Below are positions 1-13,983 of a stretch of 64,000 bases of DNA, piece by piece. The stretch spans positions 16,742,307 to 16,806,306 of the forward strand of contig NC_066845.1 in assembly GCF_001640805.2 (NCBI RefSeq), in the 5' to 3' direction. A program made the translations under genes and the position numbers. Source of the DNA: Lates calcarifer (taxonomy: Eukaryota > Chordata > Actinopteri > Centropomidae). Numbering within the stretch: the stretch's first letter is position 1; every line of letters begins with the position of its first letter. The notes beneath the pieces were generated by a model, which was not told the origin of the DNA, did not search any database, and worked only from the letters and a program-made list of their open reading frames with translations.

Positions 1-3000
1 AGTCTGTGTTTGCTGTTTTAGGAGAACTACACCACAGAGAACATCAGACACAGCTCTGAAATGTCTTTTCTGTGGGATTGCACTCCTCTGCCAACATCTG
101 GGACCATAAACCAAGATCAGAAAGTGACAGTGAAAACAATACCGCAATGACAACAAACAGTCTTGCCATTGGACAATAAATGGAGGAGGAGTCGCCCTAA
201 AACCACAGTTTGGCCAGGGGGGTCCTCACAAAGAAGAGAACACTAAACTATGTAGTGTCAGCTCCTTTGTATGTCTTGAATTTGATCTCATTTGTAATAT
301 AACAAAAACAAGCTGTAGGTGTAAACTGCAAAAACAATTTTGGGCTAGAGTCACAAACCCCAAAATTTACTGCAGCTGCTGCTCAAACTGTCATTGGCCT
401 TATGGTACAGAGGCCTGAGATTCTAATCATAAATATACTGTAGGTATAACCCATTAAAGCAGAGTCTGGAAATAAATGATTATATCCACATCACAAATCC
501 TTTAGAGTGAGTGAAACACTTGATGCCGTGCAGAGGCTTGTCTTTCCCCTAACACACATCAAAGCCAGCAGAACCAAAATATCACAAAAATGCGTACAGT
601 GTATAGCTATAGAAGCATGCCTTGTCTTTCATGTGTATGGAAAAGTGCCACAAACTAAGCATTGTTCCCTATGAAATAGGATACAGGCTTGGAAGAGCCA
701 TTGTTCTATTTCAGTTTGCTTGAATCTCCTCTGTTGCATGCTGGCTCACTGCTTCACCATTCTGACTTCTGACAAACAGCATCTGCACCAGGGACGCCAC
801 TTCCTCCCACGAGGCAGATGGGAACAAACCCAGTATAATCACTTCAAATAAACAGGATGCCATTAATTGTTTGCCCCATCAATTGAAGTATGTCCCTTGG
901 TATTCAATGAGAACTTGATTAATCATTTTAGTGGTTTGACTTATTGGATGCCAATGAGAAGAGATGAATTGTCTGGCAAAGAAAGAATCACTGGTTGAAG
1001 CCCACATTACTCTGCAGAGGCCAGGCTTATTCATAACTATAGAACGTTAATCCATTTATACTGTAGCTCTACAATAACTGCATGTGACCATAGAGAGCCC
1101 AAGTAAAACCAGACTTTCTGGATTCTGTTTGAGAAAACCATTCAAAATCATGTTGGCATTTACAATAACACTCTTTTTTAAAAACTTAAACTGGAACTTA
1201 AACTTAACAGTATGTAACATAAACCCTTTTTGTCTAGATGAGGACAGTTCTTTTTTTCTCTAATAAACATCCATCCAATAAGAAGTAGAAGCCTCAGGGA
1301 TGTTTAAGTCATGTGCTTCATTCCATCATGACTTATCTACTCAGTCTGTTTCCATTGCACTTTGTCACATTTTATTTTTACGGATAAATAAACTTTCCAA
1401 TTTTTGTATTGCCACACTTTTTTTTCTTTACAAACAAACAGGGGAATATACATGGATAAATATGGATGAGATGTTGAGGCTAGCCAGGAGGCGACATCAG
1501 GACCTCAGCTCTCTCTGCTCTGTATGAACATGTCTGCAAAGTAAAATGATAGAATAAAATGCATGTAAGGATGCCAACAAGAAATGTTATCTTCATGTTT
1601 TCATTAAGACAACAGTGTCAAACATCTCACAATGGACTGTACTGCACTCAGGAATGAGAGTTGTACAGGGCAGATATTACTAACACATATCAGACGTCAA
1701 CAGAGAGCCAAATGTCATCAGACGTAAACAAACACCTCCAATCTTTGCTGAACTGAGGACTTCCTCCTGGTGTTGTCAGGTCTGTCTGCTTTGACAGAAT
1801 CACAGTGGCAGGTTAACAGGCTGGCCGTGGTCAGATCACAAGGGCTGTAACGGCTGGATGAAAGGGCTTCACCAAAAGGTGCTAATGGAAATGTCCTGAA
1901 CCTGAAACACCAGCCTCTCTGTCAAAACCACAGAGGGAGAGGAGGTGAGAGAGTGAGGAAGAAACACGCACTGAAACCTGGAGAAGCTGCAGTTATTTGT
2001 CCAGACTTCAAGAGTCATGGTGGTGACAGCATGCCCTATTCTTTATGGTGACAGCCAGAGTATAGGGGACAACGTCATCAGTCATCACAAGGGAGTGGAG
2101 TTGGAGGAGGGAGGACACCAACAAGGTTGTAAGCTCCCAGAGGACAGGAGCCCTTCCGAACTGGTGTTGTCTTTCAGTCCTGCTGACCTGTTTGAACTAC
2201 AGTGGGCTGTCCGCTGTAGCCATGTTTAGACAGCTAACAGTCTGCTGACTCTGAACCCAGACTGTCAACAGCATTTGACACTCAACACTGCACTTAAGGC
2301 AGCAAAGTTTTGTTTACCCAGTCCTTCGTATTCCTCTCAAGTGAATGCAGGCATAGATCTTCTCAACATCTTTACTGAAGATGTAACAGAATAATAATTG
2401 GATACAACCACAAAAAAGACAGCTGTCCTTCTCGTGAGGTTCACAAATCCTTCTTGTAGTAACACATGCTAAGTAAAAATTTATAAATTAGTGTTACAGT
2501 AAGAACTGTTATAACATGCACAAACAGAGAACTGAGTTGTAAAATATTGTCCATTATGTAACACCATGAGCACTAATTAAAACCTTACAAACTTGTCAAG
2601 TTACTAGTTCAGACTAAATACAAAGCAAAATTTAGAGGCTGTACGATTGCACAAACAATAATAAATGGTTGCAGCCAATTATGTCAGATTAACAGGGACA
2701 AAAATTTCCACTGTGTTCAGTTTGATCAGCCTTTTAAAGTTTCAGCATGTTTCAAATAAATGCTCACTGGGAGCTTCTTTATTACATTTGAAAGATAAGA
2801 GGTTAGACTACACCTTCTGGGCAGTGCAACTTCATCCTCTCACGTTGGATTGAGGGCAGACTGGACACTATAGTGACTCATAGGGCAAGGTGGTATTACA
2901 AAATGGGATGGGGCTAGCTGGTTGGCATGCTAACTACAATAGAAGAAAAGAAGTGATAGTGAAAGTGAAATTGAAGCAAAACTAGAGTTAACACTGGTGT

Positions 3001-3092
3001 TGCTTTTCACTGCTGCAGGCAGCTCTTGGTGAGTAATGCTAATGCTGGCTATGTAGCAATAGTAGCAACTTACATATAGCGCCTTTAAATAA

Positions 3093-3395
3093 ATAGACAT
3101 TTTGGGAAATATGCTTATTCACTGTCTTGCCAAGAATTAGATGAGAAGATACCACTCTCATGTTTGTATGGTAAATAACAGCTACAGCTAGAAACAGGTT
3201 ATCTTAGCTTAGGATAAAGACTGGGAACAGGGAGGCACTGATAGCTGGATATTTTTACCTTTTGACAGAACTAGACTAGCTGTTTACAGTTTGCCCTTCA
3301 GCTAAGCTAACTACTATTGGCTGTAGACTTATATTTACTGAACAAATATAAGAGTTCTATTAGTCTTCTCTGATAAGAATACAAACTTTTAAACT
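3093..3395. repeat. Foldback MITE-like element, copy A (partial)
   Basis: It begins with the block gacattttgggaaatatgc, continues through cttgccaagaattagatgag and ccactctcatgtttgtatgg, then gcttagcttaggataaagactgg. The same ordered blocks recur near 20.8, 22.5 and 50.2 kb in this window. The right part (gctaagctaac and following) looks like a decayed inverted copy of the left arm. I recognise the family as a common, roughly palindromic teleost repeat. Element ends are approximate and no target duplication was established. Confidence 0.6.
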
Positions 3396-6300
3396 TTTGC
3401 TATATGTACAGTCAATGTTTAGACTATATACTAAAACATTCCAGCTGTCACATTCATACAAACAGCAAAAGGTGAAAATTCACTTCAGTTTGAACACACC
3501 TTTTGTTGAAAAACAGAAATTCTTCTTGAATAGGTTACCATGATTGTTTGTAATGAGATTCCTTGTTTTACATGAAATAATAATGACTTTAAAGGGCAAA
3601 GAAAGAACTGCTCTAAGCCTTAGGCCATGAATGCTTTTAATGATGAGCTTAAGAGCTCAGATCTGGCCTGGGTCTCTCATACCCAATCTGCACCAGTCTA
3701 TTGTACATCCTAACTACAGCCATCTTTGAACACTCACTGTGCTCTCTTTTCTTTGCCTAAGTCACTGGCTTCTTATCAGAGCCACCACCAACAAATCTGC
3801 AAATTCTTCAGATCCCTCTACTAAAACCTCTCCATCAACATCCTCTCCCATGACAAGAAGCAGCAGTGGTCTTGTCTGTAGGAACTATGAGGCAGAAGGA
3901 GTGTATGTTTGCATTTGTGATAGATAGAGATTGATGGGTATTGTTTCATGTGTTGTTTAATCATAAGAAAAACAGCCATTCCCCAAAGATACCATCCTGC
4001 ATACTTTGGAGATAAAACTGAAGTGTATCAAACAGGATGTAGAAAACTTGCATGTCAAACAGCTCCGAACAAGACGACTTTTGACTGACTGTCGTAAGTG
4101 GCTTCTACATTTGACAGTGTTGGATATGTCACAGGTTCTCAGTTCTCAGGAGGCACTGAGGCACTGATGTGGAATGGAATTCACTTGGTATTAGGTTTGA
4201 TATCAATGTCTGGGACACTTCTTGAACAGCAAACGTGTAAAAGTCAAACAGTCATTGCACTTGCTCAGAGTGAAAAAAGGGGGAAAAAAAGGCCCACAGT
4301 GCATTCCCTAACTGGGTTACCAACAGCTGTAATATATAAGATATTTTTTTTACTGGTGATATCATTTATTTTATTTCTGAGGCATTTTACTGCATTCCAG
4401 ACTGTAGATATAGACCTCGCTTGATAACAACACCTCTTTATTTCGGAGATTGTTACACTACCTTTGCTCTGTCCATAAATTAAAGTACAATGCTATAACC
4501 TTTCAACTTTAGAGGTTATACCATTGCAGGGTAATTTTTCCCTTCCAAAATGGACCACAAGCTTGATCATGCAGCAATGTCTGTGTGCTGAGGACGGATG
4601 AGGAGGATGACAGGTTATTTAGTGCTGTTTTGATATTTGAGCCTGAGGAATGCCTACAGATACACTGATCCCTCTGTCTGAGAAGGAAGCTTCATAGATG
4701 AGGTAAGACTGCTTACAGCTATGAAACAATATCTGAAACAGATTAAAAGACATTTTCCTCAGCTTGATTCATGTTCCTTTCAGCTCACCCAGGTGTTACA
4801 CCTCACAACAGAAAGGTGAAGAGAGCAGGAAAGATGTGCAAATACATTCTTGCATGTTTGGGAGATGCAGAAAACAAAGAGAATCCTTTTTTTCTTGTCA
4901 GTTGTTGAAGCCTCCGTTGTCGACTGACAGACATTTTAGATTTCTTATCAGCTTTCCGACATCTTTGCCACATTGTTCTACTGTAGATAAAGGCTGATGT
5001 GCAAGACTGTGTAAAGATCCAGCGTGAGGAGAATTACATCAGAAAGAGAGAAACACTCTTGGTCTGCGGTGTCTGCAGACGCTGATTGTTTCAGCTTGTC
5101 TTCATACCTGTTCAGGTTTCACTGTGAGGCTTGTCAATCCCTCCCAGGACTTCAAATGCAGCACTGAATCTTTCACCTGCACCTTCACTCATCCCTTCAC
5201 ACCTTGCCGACAACCTGCAGCACAAGTCAAGCGGTGGTAAATTATCCATAATTACCTAGATTTGAGCTCAACATAACAAAGACATTTTGTTTGCTGTTGT
5301 GTTATTACTGGAACATCACCTTCAAGCTAGCTCTCTCATTAAAGCTGACATCTTTCCAATGTGCAGTTATGTGCTATGCAACACTGGGAAAACTTCATCT
5401 GTGCCTGTTTTTTTGTGCTAACACTGAACATAAAAGTGAATAAAAAACGGCCAGAGAAACGCCTGTGAAAGACACTCTTCAGTGTTCTTGCAAATCTAAA
5501 TAAACTTCAGAGAGATAGACTCCACATGTGGTTCCTTAAAAAAAAGAGACCCATGCACCAGATGAGAAGACAATGACAAAAACTTGGCTCTACACGCCTT
5601 CTTCTGTCCAGAGAATCACAGCTAATAACAGCACAAGACAATGCCGCTCCCATGCTCGCTCTTCATGTCACTCTCATGCTTGCCATTAGATGTTCTCATT
5701 ATTCTTCCCTGTGTCTTAATGCAAAGTGAAAACAGATTTGGACGGGAATGAAAAGTTACCCAATCACTTAGATCTCAAGCGCTCTGTGAAATCCGTTTAT
5801 CCCTGATCATTATGACAGTGTTTTTCTGTCTGTATCGATAGTCATTTCCTTTCTCCCTGCAGCAGCCTCAGAGTCTCCAATGCTGGCGCTGAGCACAGCA
5901 CAGCCAGCACAGTCCCACGGAGTGCAAGCAAAGGAGGAAATCAATAGAGAAAATATCGCTGCAGGCTCACACATTTTTATCTTGCTTTGAACGAGTCAGC
6001 TTTAATTTTGCTTTGATCTCAATTTGCTGCTTTTGGGATAGCTTGGCTGCACATTGAACCAGGAGGAAAAAGCTTCCACCAGGGTTTTCTTACAAAAGAC
6101 CCTTTCAACTGAGGCCTTTATTTTGCCTATATGCGTCAGTGTCCATTACTGGTTTACAAGGAATAAAGATACAAGGAATCAAAACAACTAATACTACAGG
6201 ACTCGGACACACTGGTGCACATCTCATGCAGACAGTTCACCAACTGCACTTTATCTATTCTAGTCAGGGAGGATTTACGGCCAAGCAGAGCAAATGTTGG

Positions 6301-6728
6301 ACAATGTTAGCGAGGGGCCACAATAAAGAGATCCTTAGTGGTGCTGTCAGAAACGGCTCAGTGTTGTTGTGGGGTAACAGGTTGACATGATGCACAGCTG
6401 GCGTTGTTCTCACTGCTCTGCTAACTGCACCGCCACACCATTCCACCACCACCACCCCCGCCCCACTCCCCCCCACACACACACACATCATTAGAGCTGA
6501 CACACCAAAAGGATGGCGATATTATAGCATCACCTAAAGTCTGCTAAAGATGTCCCTCATCTTCCCTTATCCTTTTCCAAACCAGTGCTTTCTTAGGAGT
6601 GGAGTTGTTTGGGAATTTGTTTCTCTTTTCTAAAGCAGAGACAAAAGGGTAGAATAAATGACGGGGCAGAGAAAAGACCAGCGCCTTGCTGGGGAGAAAG
6701 GGAAGGGTCTAATCTAATTTGGTTAGAG

Positions 6729-6775
6729 GAGGATGTGTGCTGTGTGGGTGCGTGCACATGTGTGTGTGCGTACAT
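6729..6775. repeat. Imperfect GT-rich microsatellite
   Basis: Alternating purine-pyrimidine stretch rich in tgtg/tgcg steps. It is a simple repeat and creates spurious Cys/Val/Ala/His open frames on both strands here. Confidence 0.5.
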
Positions 6776-8051
6776 GCATGGCTGCGCTGCACAGTGTGAG
6801 GGGACTGTGGGAATGGGACAGGAGGGCTGCACAATTGAATGGAGCCTCCAGAGCCAGAAGCAGTGGGGTGTCTCCCCAGACGCGTTGATTCCAGGCCGGC
6901 CACTCAAAGAGGGATTAGGCCAGAGAAGGCCTTCCTGATTAGCAATTCACACTCAAGTGCCCCCACAAGGACCTTGGGTAATAATATTGCCATCAGTGTC
7001 CTTCACCAACGTGGGCAATAAAAAAATGACCCCCTTTTTGACTTTCTTCCCCCTCCTTCATCTACAACGTTCACTAATCACTCTCATGTTTTTAAGGACT
7101 TTGCAGAAAAAACAACCAACTCTACTACTGCAAACGTGTCCACTGGGTCTGATGTGACTTTCAGAAATAAAAATGCGTTTTGGAAGCTGTTGACTGTAAC
7201 TGTTTTGGTTCATTGCTTCGTCTCAAGCTACTGAACTCCAACTCCAACCACCCCCCTCCCTCCACCATCCCCTCCTTCTCCACCACTTCTTCCTCCCTTC
7301 CTCTTCTCTCTCTTTGCTGTTAAACGACCACCACATGAAAGAGTATGATGTAAGAACACCCCACTAAACTAATATTGCTGTTTCAAAGCAGCCTCAACCC
7401 AGATGTTATTGGGCTTCATAACAAACAAAATTCATTACAACACTGTTTATTGCAGATTGGCTGACAGCTTCCCCAGCCTTATAAAGGTCCACCATACTTA
7501 TAATTATACTAATCTACTCTATAAACACTTAAAAGGTTACAATAACGCAGTGACTTCCTCTTATCAACCATAATACACAATGAATGAGGTCAGAGGGTTA
7601 ACCTTCAACTGATGGGACTCTATTCATAATAGCAGCAGTGAAACAAAGCAGACTTTAATGGAGTAAAGTGAAAAGAAGAGTGAAACAAATTAGTCCTCAT
7701 TAATAAGTTACTTTATTGAACTATTTAAACCATATGAGCAAAGAATACTGCAGGCTTTGATGTTGACAGGGCTCTTCAATAATTAATTGCTTGATTCATA
7801 TGCGTTTCCTCAAAACGTCTGACCCTTTACTAAAACTGGTGCTCTTATTAAAGCTCTAGCATTTCAAACAGGACAGAAAAATACCATGTATTATATTAAA
7901 TGTAATTATCTTTGCTAGCAGTTGTAGAAAAAAATGCTTGGATAGGACAGAGTTTTGCTTTAATATCAAGTGTTCTCCTTTTCTTATTTTCACAATTTTA
8001 TGACTAGGTTCTTTACTGTCCGTGTACACATGCAATTGCTTTCCCATCATC

Positions 8052-8075
8052 TTTTTTTTTTTTTTTTTTTTTTTT
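8052..8075. repeat. Homopolymer T run
   Basis: About 24 consecutive T on the + strand, that is poly(A) on the - strand. It could be a relic tail of a minus-strand retroposon, but no recognisable body lies next to it. Confidence 0.7.
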
Positions 8076-9049
8076 GGTTTCTGGCACCGACCTCTGTGCA
8101 AATTGTTGAGTGGCAATAAGAGAGAAAATAACAGATTATGTTGATAAATAGGATCATCCTGAGCTAAACGCTGAATGCGTGCAATCAGGAGGGAGAACAG
8201 GATCCTTGGACAATGTGCAGGGCATGTGGACAAATAGTCTCACCTCCAACTGAGTGTGTTGTTTCTTCTCATTGTGCCCTCTGAAAGAGAAGAGGAGGGC
8301 CTTGGTTAAGAAGATTATAGCCCTACCCCACCCGTACGTTTAATCAACATGCCCTTTCAACGCCGGCAACAATGCCAAACATGTCTAAAACGTCCCCCCA
8401 TCTCTCCTATAGCATACCTCACATGTTGGAACAGCATGCCAGTCATCAAACAGCAGCAATTAAGAGAAATACTGTGATTTGTCTTACTGATACAGTTGGT
8501 GTAAGCAGATCATGTTTTCCATCAAAGAACTGATGGCGTCAATTTCAGAAATGTCACCACTGCAGTGGCATGTTTGATACTCATTTAATTTCAGGCGTTG
8601 CAAACAAAAATGTATTAGCTTCAATTCATTTTTTCTGATCAAAATTCCCTGAAGAACCCAAGAAGCTTTGTTTCCTCACCCTTCACTTCTTTCATCCATG
8701 GTTAAATATGTAAATAAAATGTCTAAAGTCATTCTTCAAAGGGGAACAAAGGAAAAAAGGGGGCTGAGGGAAAAGACAGCCATAAAATTCCTCCGATTCT
8801 CCATAACATTAGCCAGAGGGGGGCCAGCTTCCAGCCAGAGCCTAGCAGCAGGGGAGCGAGCTCGCTCCATAGAATCACACATCTCAAATCCCACACACAA
8901 AAAATAAAATATCTTTTCAGCTTCAGCCATCAAAGGGCCCCCCCTTTCACTTTATTAGTTACAGAATTATCTCACAGTTGCTGATTTCTCAGAGATGGAG
9001 CTGTGGTGCTTTTCTGCATCGCACTGTTGTGGTTGCAAAGATGAGATAA

Positions 9050-9120
9050 AGTTGTGTGTGTGAGTGTGAGTGAGTGTGTGTGTGTGCATGTTTTTTTTTG
9101 TTTGTTTTTTTTTTTTTTTT
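9050..9120. repeat. GT/GTGA microsatellite followed by T runs
   Basis: A gtgtgtgtgagtgtgagtgagtgtg-like simple tract followed by two T runs. It is simple sequence with no coding content. Confidence 0.65.
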
Positions 9121-9897
9121 GCACGTGTGAGTAAGAATGAACTATGGGAGGGGGTTGTATATAAAAAAGAGGGTGGGAGACAAAATAATAAAAGAGACAG
9201 TAGTAGCTGCTGAGGCTACAGATGCTAAAGAGTGAACAGGCCTGATTCCTCTCCTTTTCTTCTCATTTTCAAAGAGATATCATCATGACCAGCAAAACAA
9301 TCATGAAAGAGAGGGAGGCAGGAGGAAAGACAGGAGCAAGAACAGAACAAAGCCGATGAATTACAATAAACCAGTAGACTGTGTCTTCTTATTAGACTGT
9401 GTGACAATATTATCTTGTCAGTTTCATTGCACCAAAGGCAGCGATAATAAGGGCAGATATTGGCTTTAAAATATGCCAGGCAGGGTTTCCTGAAAGATGG
9501 ATGATCAGTAAATGGAGAGCAGAACTGGCCCCGGCCCCGGCAATGCATTGATATTACATTATTCTCCACATTAAAGCTGTCATCTCTTTTTGTTCTACTT
9601 CAGCACATCAACTACATAACAGAAGTGTAGTGGAGAGGGAGGGACAGAGCAGGCATGTCAGCTGTTGTCCTTGGCTTTGTGAGGGGTCAGAATATAGAAA
9701 ATGCATGCTGCTATTGAATCTGGGCTTTTCTTGACAAAGGGAAATGGTTTGCATGCCATTAGGAATTTCTCACCAATGTGATTTTGACAACAACACAAAA
9801 TACTGCTGATTTAAAAGAATAGTGTCCATTAGGAAACCAAGCTAGCATAGCAGCTAAAGGCTTACAAGTTGAAAACATGACATGATGAGCATCAAGT

Positions 9898-9901
<4 letters not shown>

Positions 9902-9956
<55 letters not shown>

Positions 9957-9960
9957 TTTT
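9902..9960. repeat. (TA)n microsatellite plus T run
   Basis: About 23 TA dinucleotides from 9902 to 9948, merging into a T run to 9960. Probably length-polymorphic and hard to assemble or amplify. Confidence 0.9.
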
Positions 9961-10629
9961 ATGTTATGTTATGTTCCGACCAAATCTCTTCAAACGTTAA
10001 CAGCTGGAGTGAAAACTGAGGAGCACATATGCTGCATAGGAGGAGGGTATTGTGTTCATAAGTGTATTCATACCCTATATTTATGCTCCCGCTCCACACA
10101 CTGAGCGCTAACAGCTGAAATGCCCCCACTAAGATATGCTGTGCTTAAACCATTTATGCACGCTGGTGCCAGGTTTCTCATCTTGCCGGGACACTTTTCA
10201 GAAATACTTCTAAAAGCACTTTAGTGACTCTTGTAAAAATGCACTAAAAGCGCTGCTGTTTACTTGTGATCAGTATTTCAGCCCTGAAGAAGACCATGAC
10301 TGGGCTTGGGTATAAATCTTACTGCCACAAACTTTTTACAAGGTAATGCGAGTGAGGTCTGGAGGTCTCTCACACCACACACACGTACACATAAAAAAGT
10401 CAGAAGGCCTCATAATCTATTCTTCTCTTACCCTAACATGCCACACTGTTCCTCCATGAACAGGCTGATGGTATAAAACCAAGATGGAGTTCTTACTCAC
10501 TGTAACAACAATGCATCATCAGGGTTAACCAATGCCATTTATTGCAGCACTCCATGTGTTGACATGTTGTATTTGGGTTATTTTATGACACACCAGGACT
10601 TCGGTAGTGCTGTGTTTAGCTTTAACAGG

Positions 10630-10870
10630 CTGATAAAAGCCCATGTATCCATTCATTTTCTAAACCACTTACCCAGCTCAGGGTCACAGAGGGCTGGAGC
10701 CTACACACTCTTCACACAGTTTATCACAGGGCTAACACAAATGTACTGTATAAAGCAAGTTCAACAACCATACTCGTGGGGAGATGATTCACTTCATCTA
10801 ACCTGCATATCTTTGGAGTGTGAGAGGAAAGCAGAGCACTTGAGGGAAACCCACACAGACATGGTGTGAA
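10630..10870 (+). repeat. Decayed teleost interspersed repeat
   Basis: The motifs tccattcattttctaaacc, gggtcacagagggctggagc, tatcacagggctaacaca, acctgcatatctttggagtg and cccacacagacatgg occur in this order. I recognise this as a very widespread fish repeat whose consensus has the same ordered blocks. This copy has diverged and is short of full length. It also explains the open frame that crosses it, which I do not call a gene. Confidence 0.7.
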
Positions 10871-12151
10871 TGTGTCTGTGGGAGCTCTGCTTCTCTAGTC
10901 ACCACTGATTCAATGTGCAATCATAACAAACTATTTCAGAAGAAAAAGGTTTACTACCAGGAAAACTCAAGTGAATCAACCTTGTTCAGCCGACAGTAGC
11001 GGCTTGTTAGTGCTTTTTCCTCCGCATGACAACAGTTGCCACTGAGTTGGATATAGTGCTTTATGAATGTTGTTGAGTAATATGATTAATCAATTAATAT
11101 TTAATTAGATATATCTTTCTCTCTGATTTATGACAATGTTTCATCACCTATAATGTGGTAAGTCTTCACACACTAAACTATTTTCTGTAGCAAAGCCCTA
11201 CAAACATTTGCAAAAATGTTCAAGCTAAAATTGATGCTTATGAAGAAGTTAACGATGAAGCAGCTATTTTTTGTAATGTGTCTATGAGGGCAGTTTGACA
11301 GTCACTGTGGAGCAAACTCTTGAGAGTGTCTTCTAACAGTCAGTGGTTTGGATAAACTCTTCATAGAGGACATAGTCGTCCATGATTTAAACTCCTCATT
11401 AAACTTTTAAGGGTTCAGTAAATATGTAAACAAGAGTACAACTAAATAAATGGACATCCAAGTTAAATGGTGAAAATGCTGAAACTGTTCAGAGAGAATG
11501 ATGGGAATTCAGGTGTCACTGTGAGAAAGCCTGAGCAGTATCTGATCATTGTTGCCAGATTGCTCCTGACAATAGAATAATGTCAACACTCATTGAATCC
11601 TTCACTGAAAAAGACAGGAAATGGCTGCAAGGTGTTGTTGAATTTGGCATTAGGAATACTGGCCTATACTAATACTGTATTTCCATTACATACTAAAAAT
11701 ACTGAGAAGTTTCATCTAGTCTACAGTCTGACAAATTGACTTGCATATCTGTTTCAGCAGAATGTAGCCATTGTTTTCAATGTTTTGTATCCATTGTTGT
11801 TAAGTGTGTGAATATTATTGTGTGTGGTTTGTAAACTTGCCTACTGAAGAATGAATTAACTTTATTCAACTGAACTGAATTAAGTTATAAGATGTGGCAA
11901 ATCTAATTGCATATTTTACTCACAGTAGGTCTATCCATCTTGTTATCATGCATAAAATATAGCAATAAATATATCATTACTTAAATGGGAACTCCACCCT
12001 AAAACATAATTCCGGCATATTATCTTATTCATATGATAGCATATAGCATTAGAGTAAAGGATCAGGTCTATCATATTCATATTTCAGTTTTCTATATCAG
12101 AATCTATACCAAAATGTGGCTGATTCCAGTCTACAGGAAGCTGTTGATGAC

Positions 12152-12605
12152 AGTGATGGAAAGTACTGTATTTCAGTACAATTTTGGGCTATTTAAACAT
12201 ACGTATTTTAAGCGTATGTCACTCTGTACTGTCATTCCACTACATACAGATGTTGGGGAAATATATCACCAAATAAAATATGCTGCATTTTTATAGATTA
12301 AACCATAAAAACAGCATATGGAACATTCCAAATGAACTCAAGCTGCAACATTAAAATTCTGTTCAGACATTAATACATTAAGAATAAGAATCCCAGTAAT
12401 AAGATGTATAATAGTATGATTCTGTTAATTCTGTGGGGGCATTCTGCATAATGAACATTTATTTGTGATACTTATTTCACTAATACTTCCACATTCATTT
12501 AAAATAAATGCATTTTTTCACTTGTAACCCAATGTTTTTACATTGTGGTATAATTATTATTTTTACTTATGTGGAGGATTAAAGTATTTGCTTCACTACT
12601 GGTCA
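12152..12605 (+). repeat. Decayed teleost interspersed repeat (CACTGGTGGAA-type family)
   Basis: It starts gtgatggaaagtactg, passes cagtacaattttgggcta and cattccactacat, and ends with ttacattgtggtataattat then acttatgtggaggattaaag and cttcactactgg. The same family lies inverted at 22155-22885 in this window. No coding capacity. Confidence 0.6.
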
Positions 12606-12999
12606 ATGAGCTGCTGAATGTCTCTAAAGAACTGCTGTTTTTAGACATATGCATATTCAGTCATGTCTTACAGCACAATGGGGACAAGATAAAATTAGCT
12701 GTCATATGGATTCCCTTATTATTTAAGGCATATCCCTTGGTTAAGCCTATATTATTTATGACCATCCATATAAAACCTTTAATGCAAAAATCAAAGGTTG
12801 AATCGGTCAAATCATGACAACTACAACCTACAAAAACTTTTAAATGTGTTGTACTTGTCATTGTTTTATTGGTTATTTTGAGGAGATGCATACTATAACT
12901 TATTGTACAAGAGAAAGCAATAAAAGATGGGGAGAAGGATAAAAACTTGTTCAGTATTTGTCACATTTATTGACTAAAGGCACCTAAATATCAGTTGGG

Positions 13000-13983
13000 A
13001 CTAAATATGTGTTGTCAGTGCGCTTCTGGACCGGTGAGCCTCTGTGACCCATGTTGCGCAACATTTTGAGATTCTCATAAAATGTGTCTCCGTCCTGTTG
13101 TAGTCGAAGTTTGTGGCTGAGCACAAACAAACAGAGAGAGGGAAGTTTGCTGTGAGCCTTTGAAACTGCTGTAATGAACAAGCTGTTCCGCACGATTTGA
13201 AAATAATCCGCGTGTCAGTGTCATCTTTCTTATGCAAAGTAGCTGTCTTTGAAGGCGGATCTTTTGGCAGGTTAGACCGGGACGGAGGCTCCGACCAGCT
13301 CAGACGAGCGCTGCCACCAAACGCATCAACTGCGTGTTTACGGGAAGAACATAATCCTGCGTTTCTGGGACGCATTTCGCAATTATCACCGGGGATATTT
13401 ATTTGACTTATTTCACAGACTGATTAATTGTTTCGGGTGCCTTGCGAGGAGCCATCCCCGCCACATAAAGGACCGGAGGAAATTTATTTTTGTTGTTTTT
13501 CCGAAGTTATCGCACAGGGACTGAAATCGCGCTGCTGCACGGGCAGATAGTCCGGAAAAGTGACAGGAAACGAGAGGACGGTGCAGTTCGTCTTTTGGAA
13601 GCAAGTAAGAAACAAATCGGAACACACAGCATTTCTCTTTTACTCAGAACGGACTGGTAATGCACGGTGCAGGAGACTGAACAAGTAGCTCCAGCACTTC
13701 AGCCACAAACTGAGCGCTTGAAAGCATGGACCTGAACGCACGCTACTTCCAGCGAGGAAGCATTTTCGGACCATCGCGGGAAATATGTTTTTATTAAACT
13801 CCCCCAACGTAAAATGAGAAAACAATGGTCTCGCTACAGTTAGTTGTGTAAGTTTTTTTTCCACATTGATCCTTCACTCACACGCCAGCCTGCTTTCATC
13901 GCAGACTTTAATGAAAGAAACTTATGTGTTGTGGTAGTGGTGAACATTTGGCTGATTTTTCTTCATCATATCAAAAAGGGAGA
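13000..13983 (+). promoter_or_regulatory. fzd10 promoter-proximal region and 5' UTR
   Basis: From about 13.0 kb to the start codon the DNA becomes richer in CpG than the flanks, as expected near a developmental promoter. Two CTTTGAA motifs (13158-13164 and 13247-13253) fit the TCF/LEF consensus CTTTGWW. Short upstream ATGs occur, for example at 13814 and 13825, and both are followed by early stops. The transcription start was not located and no convincing TATA box was chosen. Confidence 0.45.

Larger units (their letters stand above)
1..13000. other. Intergenic region, no supported gene
   Basis: About 13 kb upstream of fzd10. The open frames here are short, in both orientations, and carry no family motif I recognise; several run through microsatellites or homopolymers. 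The stretch holds simple repeats, a foldback element near 3.1 kb, decayed interspersed repeats near 10.7 and 12.3 kb, and otherwise unremarkable AT-rich DNA. Because fzd10 is a developmental Wnt receptor, distal enhancers may be present, but sequence alone does not show which parts. Confidence 0.7.

Noticed and set aside
6593..6938. Overlapping open frames of about 100 codons on both strands
   Set aside because: They run through a GT-rich simple repeat and have no homology that I recognise.
13924..13983. Upstream in-frame ATG extending fzd10 by 20 residues
   Set aside because: It has a weaker context, and the extension would place polar sequence before an otherwise normal signal peptide.
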